Source: Candidatus Hodarchaeota archaeon
Lineage (GTDB): Archaea > Asgardarchaeota > Heimdallarchaeia > Hodarchaeales > Hodarchaeaceae
Length of the DNA stretch: 15,514 nt
Direction of reading: 5' to 3'
Assembly (NCBI GenBank): GCA_016839665.1
Contig: JAEOTU010000080.1
Span: 1-15,514, forward strand
Made by a program: the position numbers and the translations under genes. Below, piece after piece: positions 1 to 6,333 of the stretch (position 1 is its first letter; each line of letters opens with the position of its first letter). The notes under the pieces are model-generated. The model made no database searches and was not told where the DNA came from. It worked only from the letters and a program-made list of their open reading frames with translations.

Positions 1-72
1 AGCAGTTTTTTTGCCTATTTTTTCAGCATCTTTCTTCATTTTTTCTGCTTCTTTGCTTATCTTCTTGAACAT
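1..72 (-). CDS. Partial lysine-rich protein, N-terminus only
   Basis: An ATG at 72 (minus strand) opens a reading frame that runs off the left edge after 24 codons without a stop. The visible N-terminus begins MFKKISKEAEKMKKDAEKIG and is a charged, Lys/Glu/Ala-rich stretch with the periodicity of an amphipathic helix or coiled coil. A ribosome binding site (GGAGAG on the minus strand, about 82-87) lies roughly 9 bases upstream, and a TATA-like box lies at 141-150, so this is a credible gene start. The family cannot be recognised from so few residues. It could be a small helical protein or the start of a larger one. Confidence 0.6.
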   Translation of the reverse strand, partial: MFKKISKEAEKMKKDAEKIGKKTA

Positions 73-140
73 TACTTCTTACTCTCCTTCATCTTATCAT
101 TTATGGGTTCGTTTTTCCTGTAATCAGTGTATTATTGCTA

Positions 141-150
141 TTTTATATAA
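141..150 (-). promoter_or_regulatory. Candidate TATA box for the left-edge gene
   Basis: On the minus strand this reads TTATATAAAA, close to the archaeal TATA consensus. It would place the transcription start near 119, leaving a leader of about 45 bases that includes the GGAGAG ribosome binding site of the gene starting at 72. Confidence 0.45.
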
Positions 151-205
151 GAATTGATTTGCAGCTAGAACAATTAAGCATTTTGGTGAAAATGTGAAGG
201 AAGAA

Positions 206-218
206 CTCAATCGTTGAG
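206..218 (-). terminator. Small hairpin downstream of the RHH-like gene
   Basis: CTCAA-TCG-TTGAG can form a 5-bp stem. On the minus strand it is followed by a pyrimidine-rich run, about 65 bases past the stop codon at 283. It may mark the transcript end between two minus-strand genes, but the stem is short and the call is weak. Confidence 0.25.
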
Positions 219-282
219 AATTCTTGAGTCGAACTTCTCTTTTCCCAAGGAGTGTAGTTCTTTAGAAATTATGTCTACTAGT

Positions 283-555
283 TCATTCTGTGATTTGTTT
301 CGTTTCTTCACCTTGGATTCGTGATAAAAACTCATCAGAATGACATTTGAGACGTTCCTCGTCAATTAGACTGTGTAAATTCTTATGTTGTTCTGTATTT
401 TGGGAGTCAGCCATATGTTCAAGTCTATGCTCTAATCCTTCCAATAAAACATGCTTTAACATACTCTCGGAAGAATCAAATCCCCAATCAAACATTTCAG
501 AAGCTGATTTAAAGAAATCAACTAATTCCGTTGGTAGATCTATTTTAATATCCAT
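283..555 (-). CDS. Small ribbon-helix-helix-like protein (putative DNA-binding)
   Basis: A 90-residue protein. It starts with a short beta-strand-like segment (DIKIDLP) followed by a helix (TELVDFFKSASEMF), a turn, and a second helix (SSESMLKHVLLEGLEHRLE). This strand-helix-helix order matches the CopG/Arc ribbon-helix-helix fold, where the strands of two subunits enter the DNA major groove. The rest (residues 50-90) is charged and probably helical; in toxin-antitoxin antitoxins this part binds a partner, but no toxin gene sits beside it. The start at 555 has an AGGA-type site about 10 bases upstream. A perfect 16-bp palindrome at 586-601 lies just upstream and could be its operator. The fold is inferred from pattern only; it may also be an unrelated small helical protein. 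Confidence 0.5.
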   Translation of the reverse strand: MDIKIDLPTELVDFFKSASEMFDWGFDSSESMLKHVLLEGLEHRLEHMADSQNTEQHKNLHSLIDEERLKCHSDEFLSRIQGEETKQITE

Positions 556-585
556 TTTAATCTTTTCCTGAATAATTTAGTTATA

Positions 586-601
586 ATTAACAATTGTTAA
601 T
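586..601. promoter_or_regulatory. Perfect 16-bp palindrome, candidate operator
   Basis: ATTAACAATTGTTAAT is an exact palindrome about 30 bases upstream of the RHH-like gene start. It abuts an AT-rich TATA-like stretch (TTAATTATAA on the minus strand). The position fits an operator that overlaps the promoter, as in autoregulated RHH repressors. AT-rich palindromes also arise by chance, so the function is inferred. Confidence 0.4.
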
Positions 602-692
602 ATGATCTATTAAAACTAATTCTTCGATCTGAGTAGGCCCCTCAACAAATAAAACAAAAATCTTGACGGCTCTTCAGTTCAGACGCTTGAAT

Positions 693-719
693 AGGAGCAT
701 TTCACTTGAAATGACTCCT
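693..719 (+). terminator. Strong hairpin followed by T-rich tract
   Basis: AGGAGCATTTCA pairs with TGAAATGACTCCT over about 11-12 base pairs with a single-base bulge, making a tight stem. On the plus strand it is followed by a T-rich run (about 719-740). The shape resembles an intrinsic terminator. No annotated plus-strand gene ends just before it, so it would have to end an unannotated short RNA or act as a leader element of the gene at 891. Confidence 0.4.
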
Positions 720-890
720 TCTTTTATTTTTATGTTTTTTAATCTCTCTATCTCAACATTGTTGTAATCAGGGTTTTTAGTCGGTTTTGAACTGTCTGAT
801 CTGTGAATATAGGCGGTTTATGGTAACTTTTTCTGTGAACAAATTATCTAGTTATTCTTTAATAGACCTCTCTCTTTAGTTTGGTTGCAG

Positions 891-1586
891 ATGATATCTC
901 CTCAAACAATTCTTCAAAATGAGTCTTTAACGTCAAATGTTTCACTTGGAATCTTTCCCGAATATCGAAGTGACGTTGATGAAACTGTTATCCAAACATT
1001 CCTTGGTCTCTCAGAAAGTATGGTCCGATTTACTAAAGGTAAACCCTTTACTAAAGAAACTATTCAGTTACTACAGGAAAAATTGGGTAGCAGACTTAAT
1101 GGGAAACTATATCCGGGAGGAAAAGACACTCTTTTCGCATGGAGCTTCCAATGTGGCAAGAAAAAGGTTGTCATAAAACCCTATTTCAATAAGGATTTAG
1201 CAACTCTTGTCCTTCATCACTTAACTTTAGATGAGTTTGGAAGAGTCTTAACCGTAACATTAAATCAAACTCTTCAGGATCATATTATAATTGAAATACC
1301 GCCAGTAATTGGATTTGCGAAGATAGCAACTTCTTCTTATTCTATCCCAGTTTTAATAACTACAGAGTCAACTGGAGAACCATTGATGAATTTTCCAAAT
1401 ATTTTAGGCATGCTTGGGAATGTTTGTACGAGTCTGGCCTTACGGGGATTCATTGTTGATCTCTATCCAGCAAATTGGCGAGTTAATCCCTCAGAACCCG
1501 TTTTAGTTTTGGAATATATCGATTTAATCAATTCAAACAAGATCAAAAATGTTAAAGAAAGGATCGCAAGCTTAGAACTATTATAA
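891..1586 (+). CDS. Protein kinase-fold-like protein, divergent
   Basis: A 231-residue protein of unrecognised family. I use the ATG at 891; an in-frame TTG six bases earlier is the only alternative. The pattern recalls the protein kinase/aminoglycoside phosphotransferase fold. Lys96 in KKKVVIKPYF resembles the ATP-binding VAIK lysine. DLYPANWRV (Asp190, Asn195) resembles the catalytic loop DxxxxN, and Asp211 in LEYIDLI, 16 residues later, resembles the metal-binding aspartate of DFG or its APH equivalent. The usual His before the catalytic Asp is absent and no glycine-rich loop is evident. At 231 residues it is shorter than typical kinases, so it may be a minimal or inactive kinase-like domain. 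There is no signal peptide or membrane helix. It ends 43 bases from the convergent TPR gene. Confidence 0.55.
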   Translation: MISPQTILQNESLTSNVSLGIFPEYRSDVDETVIQTFLGLSESMVRFTKGKPFTKETIQLLQEKLGSRLNGKLYPGGKDTLFAWSFQCGKKKVVIKPYFNKDLATLVLHHLTLDEFGRVLTVTLNQTLQDHIIIEIPPVIGFAKIATSSYSIPVLITTESTGEPLMNFPNILGMLGNVCTSLALRGFIVDLYPANWRVNPSEPVLVLEYIDLINSNKIKNVKERIASLELL

Positions 1587-1629
1587 AACCTTTTCTTATT
1601 CATCTTTAATCTATGATTTTAACAGGGTC

Positions 1630-2157
1630 TTATTTACCTAACTTTTTGCGAAAGTGTCGAGAGAGGGGTTTATTATTCAAAGATTGGGCCAATATTGAGG
1701 CTCTTTCAAAATACTCTTTTGCTATCTCACGGTTTCCTTGACTTGCTTCAAAGTCTCCAGTTATACTATAAGCATAAAGTAATCCTAAGTTATCATCGAG
1801 TTCATTGAAAATTTGAATTGCTTCAATTAGATAATATCCTGCTTTTGATGTATACCCTCCTTTGATGTATAAAACCTTTGCTAGATTTACCAAGGAGAGC
1901 GCAAGAGCATTTTTATCAATTATCTGTTCTGATAAGGAGTGTGCTTGCTCAAAACGGGATTGTGCTCCGTCCAAATCGTTTAAATGGAAATAACAATCGC
2001 CAATAGCCATATGAGCATAAATAATAGCTTTTAGGTTATTGATTTGTGTCGCACGTGTGATGACATTTTGAAAAGCAACAGAAGCTTGTTCGTATTGGCG
2101 GGTTCGATAGAATTGCACCCCTTGATCTAGATAGAAATCTAAATCATCTAAATTCAT
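1630..2157 (-). CDS. TPR-repeat protein
   Basis: A 175-residue all-helical protein with about four tetratricopeptide repeats, at residues ~14-40, 44-80, 85-122 and 124-161. The characteristic spacing of small and aromatic residues is visible in AHMAIGDCYFHLNDLDGAQ and FEASQGNREIAKEYFERA. TPR arrays are protein-protein interaction scaffolds; no enzymatic domain is attached and no membrane segment is present. The start ATG at 2157 has an AGGTT-like site about 8 bases upstream, and the upstream region is very AT-rich. The neighbouring genes do not identify a partner, so only the fold can be stated. Confidence 0.8.
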   Translation of the reverse strand: MNLDDLDFYLDQGVQFYRTRQYEQASVAFQNVITRATQINNLKAIIYAHMAIGDCYFHLNDLDGAQSRFEQAHSLSEQIIDKNALALSLVNLAKVLYIKGGYTSKAGYYLIEAIQIFNELDDNLGLLYAYSITGDFEASQGNREIAKEYFERASILAQSLNNKPLSRHFRKKLGK

Positions 2158-2311
2158 GTAGAATAACCTATCAAATCCCTTTAAACCTTAGTTGATAAAA
2201 CATTAGTTAATAAAATTTGTTGTTAAATTCAATTGACTTGTTCTCACAATACACTTAACAAAAACACTTGGAAAAATTATTAGTTAACAATTAAATTTCT
2301 ACTACAACAGG

Positions 2312-2555
2312 ATGCAAGGAAATAAAGTACTTCTTATTGACGATGGAGGAGTATTGAAGAAGATGATATCTGGTTCACGTTGTTGTAACCTGTTCAGAGG
2401 GTCTTACAGTAGAAGATACTTCGTATCAGGCGTTTTCCATCAAGAAAGGGGTTGCTCTTGCACCATTTTTCGAGTTTATTCTAATAGCGCTTCCTTCTGG
2501 ATATCTTCTCAAGCGGGTTCGAAAAAAGAAGAAAAGAGAGGAAATAGAGGAATGA
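2312..2555 (+). pseudogene. Decayed gene remnant with frameshifts
   Basis: No single frame gives a convincing protein, but protein-like segments lie in different frames. From 2385 to the TGA at 2553-2555 one frame encodes VTCSEGLTVEDTSYQAFSIK followed by a hydrophobic segment (LAPFFEFILIALPSGYLL) and a basic/acidic tail (KRVRKKKKREEIEE). This resembles a C-terminal membrane helix with a cytoplasmic tail. That frame is closed upstream by TGA at 2364 and has no ATG. Another frame upstream reads SIEEDDIWFTLL before a stop, and the frame from ATG 2312 starts MQGNKVLLIDD. I read this as the eroded end of a membrane-anchored protein gene. It ends 8 bases from the convergent gene at 2564. Confidence 0.4.
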
Positions 2556-2563
2556 TACTCTAT

Positions 2564-3748
2564 CTATTCCCAGACGGGAGTGGTTGCTAACGATCCACAA
2601 ATAGGACAAGGAAAGCTTGGTATCTTTGAACCTTTTTTTACAGTTTTTACTATAAATACATGGTAACATTGACCACAAGCTATTTTCAATGTAACCTTAC
2701 GTTGTCTAGAGTCAATTGGTGTTCCACCACGCTCTCTGCCGTTTAATATACCAGTTGGAGGAGGATAGTTGAAAACTGCTCCCCTACTTGCCATTACCGC
2801 ATTAATCTTGTGTCGAAATGGTTGAGTGCTATTTTCAATTACTTGTGCCACACGCTCTGAAACACCCACCATAGCTAAAAGGTCGTATATTAAGACTCCA
2901 AAAGACTCAAGAATGAGAACTACCACCAGAATGAACCAGAAAATCAATGAATTTGTTAGAAATAGATAAAATGGGGTTGGAATTAACGCAAAAAATAATA
3001 TTAAGTGTGCAAACAAACCGAGTATTTGTACCATAAATATTTCAGGACTGTAATCTTTACCTGTTTCATCTCTTCTAATTTTTATCTGTTGATTGAACCA
3101 CCAAAAATATTCGATCATAAAACTGAGACACAGAGACCAGTATAGATAATAAAAGAGAAAGGTAATAGTGTTTTCATTAACCTGAGTTAGCCAACCACTA
3201 GGAAGTAATAGTAAAGCAAATTCGAGTGAAATTAGTAAAATTTGACCATAATCAATGATAAATCTTCGAATGAAATTATCATATTGCCAAGTTTTCCTTA
3301 TTGCTTGAAAGCCAATTACGGTGTAAAAGAGAAAGACAATCATCAAATCGACCCAAAGGACATCAATGATATCATTTGGTCTTTCGGTTATAGAGAAAGG
3401 ATATCCTTTGACAATAATAGAGAAAATACTTTCGTTTATGACTAAAAATACTACAAAAGCGAGAATGACCAGCCACAACTGAAGAGCTTCAAGCAAGAGT
3501 TTGATTATTTTCTGTTCAAGATCAATTTCCAGAATTTTAGATATTATGATCCAGAATAACGTTGCAAAGAATAGGCTAGAACCGACAACCGTGGTTAACT
3601 CAAAAAAATTAAGACCTATGGAGGATATATCACTGGAATACTGCTCACTAACACCGACAAACTCCAACAAACTTTCTAACAGGATATATGACCCAAAAGC
3701 GATTGCACAGACTAACAACCACAGCTTAAATATGGTCCAAGCTTTCAT
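2564..3748 (-). CDS. Eight-helix membrane protein with C-terminal zinc ribbon
   Basis: A 394-residue protein. About eight hydrophobic helices are visible, at residues ~7-27, 46-70, 83-110, 126-150, 165-190, 195-220, 240-266 and 268-292. A soluble C-terminal part follows and ends in a rubredoxin-like zinc ribbon with Cys358, Cys361, Cys381 and Cys384 (CGQC and CPIC, 19 residues between the pairs). The linker before it contains ERGGTPIDSRQRK, which may be disordered. The family is not recognised and no transport or catalytic motif is evident. Zinc ribbons at the end of membrane proteins commonly serve in protein or nucleic acid contacts. The start ATG at 3748 has a GGTGGGA-like site upstream. 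It follows the DUF72 gene on the same strand by 86 bases and could be co-transcribed. Confidence 0.75.
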   Translation of the reverse strand: MKAWTIFKLWLLVCAIAFGSYILLESLLEFVGVSEQYSSDISSIGLNFFELTTVVGSSLFFATLFWIIISKILEIDLEQKIIKLLLEALQLWLVILAFVVFLVINESIFSIIVKGYPFSITERPNDIIDVLWVDLMIVFLFYTVIGFQAIRKTWQYDNFIRRFIIDYGQILLISLEFALLLLPSGWLTQVNENTITFLFYYLYWSLCLSFMIEYFWWFNQQIKIRRDETGKDYSPEIFMVQILGLFAHLILFFALIPTPFYLFLTNSLIFWFILVVVLILESFGVLIYDLLAMVGVSERVAQVIENSTQPFRHKINAVMASRGAVFNYPPPTGILNGRERGGTPIDSRQRKVTLKIACGQCYHVFIVKTVKKGSKIPSFPCPICGSLATTPVWE

Positions 3749-3834
3749 TAAAAGCCAATCCCACCAAATAATCCTTTACTTGAACATCAATTTAAGATGC
3801 TCTATATTTTTTTATGACCTTTAATCTTCTTTCT

Positions 3835-4668
3835 TTAAAAGAATTCTTTAAGGCTCATTTGTCTTTCTACATATTTGTCAGCTTGTTCAAAACCTTTAGC
3901 TTTGATGTTTTCAGTGGCGAGTATTCTTCGAATAGCAATAGCGTCATTGATAGCATACCCAGAAAATCGATTGTTTATAAGTACATAGACATTATCATAA
4001 ATATTACTGAGTTCTGTCAGCTTACGTGCCCAGTCCGTTCGCTCCTTTTTTTTATCCAGAAAAAATTTTCCTAATTTTTCGTCAGGAATAATCATGCGAT
4101 CTCCAAGAAGACGAATGTAATAGAGAGGAACGTCTTGATTCTGAAATTCTTGTGGAATTCTGAGTGTGGTCGTATCAGCTAATGTAATAGCCTTTTCAAC
4201 TAAAATATCTTTGAAGTCGTCACTGAACCAAGAATTGTCTCGGAGCTCCAATACAATACTTCCTGAAAACAGAGAGGCACATATATCGAGAACCTGAGAT
4301 AGAAACGAGATAGTTTCTGTAGTCTTGCGGAATCGGGGGGGGAATTGGATTAATACTAATTTCAATTTCTCTTCAAGGTTTTGCATACGGGAGAAGAATC
4401 TCGTAATTTTATGAGGTTTAAAAGTGGGACGTGATACATGAGTGACCTCCCTAATGAGTTTAGCACTAAAGATGAAATCGTCAGGAGTGACATGATACCA
4501 TCTTCGAACCATTGATTCTGATGGAATATGATAAAAAGTTGTGTTGATTTCATTTAGAAGAGAATAATGGCTATAAAACTCAAGTTCATTTCCCACTTGT
4601 CGTGGATAAAAGCTACCACGCCAATGGGCATATGACCACCCTGCGGTTCCTAGATAAATCATTTTCAT
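3835..4668 (-). CDS. DUF72 (YecE-like) family protein
   Basis: A 277-residue protein with the hallmarks of the DUF72 family. It has an N-terminal GTAGWSYAHWRGSFYP, then LVLIQFPPRFRKT (near residue 125), IVLELRDNSWF (near 157), YYIRLLGDR (near 205) and a late YVLINNRFSGYA (near 245). The family adopts a TIM-barrel fold related to xylose isomerase-like and endonuclease IV-like barrels; its biochemical function is not established. Length is normal for the family. Two in-frame ATGs exist (4668, 4662). The TATA box at about 4686-4697 would put the transcription start at or beside 4668, and no ribosome binding site precedes it, so a leaderless transcript starting at 4668 is likely. It is divergent from the gene at 4781. 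Confidence 0.9.
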   Translation of the reverse strand: MKMIYLGTAGWSYAHWRGSFYPRQVGNELEFYSHYSLLNEINTTFYHIPSESMVRRWYHVTPDDFIFSAKLIREVTHVSRPTFKPHKITRFFSRMQNLEEKLKLVLIQFPPRFRKTTETISFLSQVLDICASLFSGSIVLELRDNSWFSDDFKDILVEKAITLADTTTLRIPQEFQNQDVPLYYIRLLGDRMIIPDEKLGKFFLDKKKERTDWARKLTELSNIYDNVYVLINNRFSGYAINDAIAIRRILATENIKAKGFEQADKYVERQMSLKEFF

Positions 4669-4685
4669 GTGACTTTATTCTTTCT

Positions 4686-4697
4686 TTTTATAAAAAA
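4686..4697 (-). promoter_or_regulatory. TATA box of the DUF72 gene, likely leaderless mRNA
   Basis: On the minus strand the sequence TTTTTTATAAAAAG is centred about 24 bases upstream of the ATG at 4668. This is the usual archaeal TATA-to-start-site distance, so transcription should begin at or within a few bases of the start codon. Confidence 0.5.
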
Positions 4698-4780
4698 GTT
4701 TCATCACTAAAATCATAATTTCAATTGTGAAAAGGGTAAAATCTTATTATATGAGAAAATAAACTTGGTTTGGAGGTTTA

Positions 4781-5227
4781 ATGTTGGCTGAAGAGATACC
4801 AGTTTTTTCCAAATTCTCCCAGATTGATCAAATTGGAATTGTAGTGAAAAATATGGAAAGAAAAGTGAAGGTTTATGAAAAATTATTCGGAATAGAGCCT
4901 TTCTTAACCTTGGAATCTCCTACTAGTTCTACTATTGATTCTGCAAAGTTAAAGATTGTATTATTCCAGTTAGGTGATGTACAACTAGAATTAATTCAAG
5001 TTCTTGAAGGAGAAACTATTCATTCCGAATTTCTTGAAAATAAAGGTGAAGGACTGCACCATTTAGGATTTATTGTTGAAGATATAGAGGAAGAGTTGAT
5101 TAGACTCGAGAAAGAGGGAATTAAAGTATTAGAGAGGGGGATAGTTCAAGAAATGGTCAAATTTGCTTATCTAGACACAGAGAAGACTTTAGGTATTATT
5201 GTAGAACTTATTCAACTAACTCTGTGA
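4781..5227 (+). CDS. VOC-family protein, methylmalonyl-CoA epimerase-like
   Basis: A 148-residue two-module vicinal-oxygen-chelate protein. The first module begins IDQIGIVVKN (residue 15 on) and the second begins GLHHLGFIVED (residue 91 on). It most resembles methylmalonyl-CoA epimerase, which inverts the alpha-carbon of methylmalonyl-CoA. In that family the metal is held by His (in DHIGIAV), Gln/Glu, His and Glu. Here His94 and Glu142 (VELIQ) are present and Glu70/Gln68 (QLELIQ) can supply the second ligand, but the first His is Gln17. The segment before the last strand is also shorter than in true epimerases. No methylmalonyl-CoA mutase is in view, so the substrate is uncertain and another VOC function is possible. 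A clear GGAGGT site lies 3 bases before the ATG at 4781. Confidence 0.75.
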   Translation: MLAEEIPVFSKFSQIDQIGIVVKNMERKVKVYEKLFGIEPFLTLESPTSSTIDSAKLKIVLFQLGDVQLELIQVLEGETIHSEFLENKGEGLHHLGFIVEDIEEELIRLEKEGIKVLERGIVQEMVKFAYLDTEKTLGIIVELIQLTL

Positions 5228-5282
5228 GTATTGTTATAAGAATGTTTAATCTAATTTCATACTCATTTTGGGGAAATCCATC

Positions 5283-6158
5283 ATGCAAATCGGTTTAATT
5301 TCCGATATACATTCTAATTATTATGCTTTAAAGACAGTATTGCAATTTTTGGACGGAAAAATTGATGTATTGATCTGTTTAGGTGATTTTGTAGGTTATG
5401 GTCCTCAACCACGAGAATGTGTTAATGTTTTCCTTGATTACTCTCTACCTCATTTTTTTTGCCTTGGAAATCATGATTTAGGGGTTCGTTTTAGATATAG
5501 CTACCACAAACAAGATCCCTCAGAGAAAGATTTCAAGATATTAAAGACATTTAAGTTTCGGGGGTCTGCAGAAGTGATGTTGGATCGAAATGCTCAAGAG
5601 ATTAAGGAAGAACATTTTAAATTCCTTAAAAACCTCCTGTTTAAACAAATATTCCAATTAGATCAAAAGAAATTCTACATCACTCATGGAACTCCCTCAA
5701 TTAGAAGGAGAGAAAACGTTGGAAAATATCTCTTACCTCCTCCTCTACAAGAACCCAATGTTACCATTGATCGTTTGAAACAAGATAAAAAAGCGGAGGA
5801 CGCAGATATAATAATGGTTGGTCATACGCATCGCCGATTTCTTATTAGGAGAGAGAAATTTTTGTCTTGGTCTTTAATCGAAGATTTCCTTGAAAAAAAG
5901 CAAACAAGGTTTCCACTACAGTTTTCATTTGAAAAAGACAGGATTATTCTCAACCCTGGCTCCGTAGGACAACCTCGTGATGGTACAGGTAATACATCAT
6001 TTTCTATCATTGATCTTGACAAGGAGATAGTCGAGTTTCACGACCTAGAATATGAAATGAATAATTTCTACAAACTAACAAAGAAAAAATGTGTTCCTGA
6101 AGTACAGGATGCGAGCTTTTGGGCAAATAAATTTGGACACTTTTTTGAAAAGACATGA
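5283..6158 (+). CDS. Calcineurin-like metallophosphoesterase (YfcE/MPE type)
   Basis: A 291-residue protein. All metal-binding motifs of the family are visible in order: SDIHSN (Asp8, His10), LGDFVGYG (Asp35), GNHD (Asn63, His64), THGTP (His135) and GHTHR (His181, His183), followed by the conserved NPGSVGQPRDG (224-234). Such enzymes hydrolyse phosphomono- or diesters at a dinuclear metal centre; the substrate cannot be told from sequence. It is longer than the ~160-180-residue YfcE core because of insertions at ~68-120 and 185-218 and a tail of ~40 residues. I place the start at ATG 5283, directly before the first strand (MQIGLISD), rather than at an in-frame TTG 15 bases earlier. It follows the VOC gene by 55 bases and may share its transcript. 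Confidence 0.88.
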   Translation: MQIGLISDIHSNYYALKTVLQFLDGKIDVLICLGDFVGYGPQPRECVNVFLDYSLPHFFCLGNHDLGVRFRYSYHKQDPSEKDFKILKTFKFRGSAEVMLDRNAQEIKEEHFKFLKNLLFKQIFQLDQKKFYITHGTPSIRRRENVGKYLLPPPLQEPNVTIDRLKQDKKAEDADIIMVGHTHRRFLIRREKFLSWSLIEDFLEKKQTRFPLQFSFEKDRIILNPGSVGQPRDGTGNTSFSIIDLDKEIVEFHDLEYEMNNFYKLTKKKCVPEVQDASFWANKFGHFFEKT

Positions 6159-6333
6159 AAGGATTTTCATTATAGGAAACATCAGATGACAGACATCAAG
6201 TGCTTTAGGATAAGTAAATAGAAATTTGCGATTTTTCGAAGATATCACAGGTATTCTTAATATAATCCCACTCTTACTCCCTATCATAAGATAATTTTCA
6301 GTTTTACATGTATAGTATTCCCGAGGCGTTGGA

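Larger units (their letters stand above)
556..890. other. 335-base non-coding gap between divergent genes
   Basis: No credible ORF is present on either strand. The gap holds the palindrome at 586-601 and a strong hairpin at 693-719 followed by a T-rich tract to about 740. From about 740 to 890 it is AT-rich sequence leading to the plus-strand gene at 891, where I see no convincing TATA box. Confidence 0.6.

Noticed and set aside
885..890. TTG start two codons upstream of ATG 891
   Set aside because: The ATG is in frame and immediately downstream, and there is no ribosome binding site that favours the TTG.
2312..2590. A 92-codon plus-strand frame beginning MQGNKVLLIDD, which recalls a response-regulator start
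   Set aside because: Only the first residues fit; the rest is Ser/Arg/Cys-rich and not receiver-like, and a better protein-like segment lies in another frame, so I treat the region as a gene remnant.
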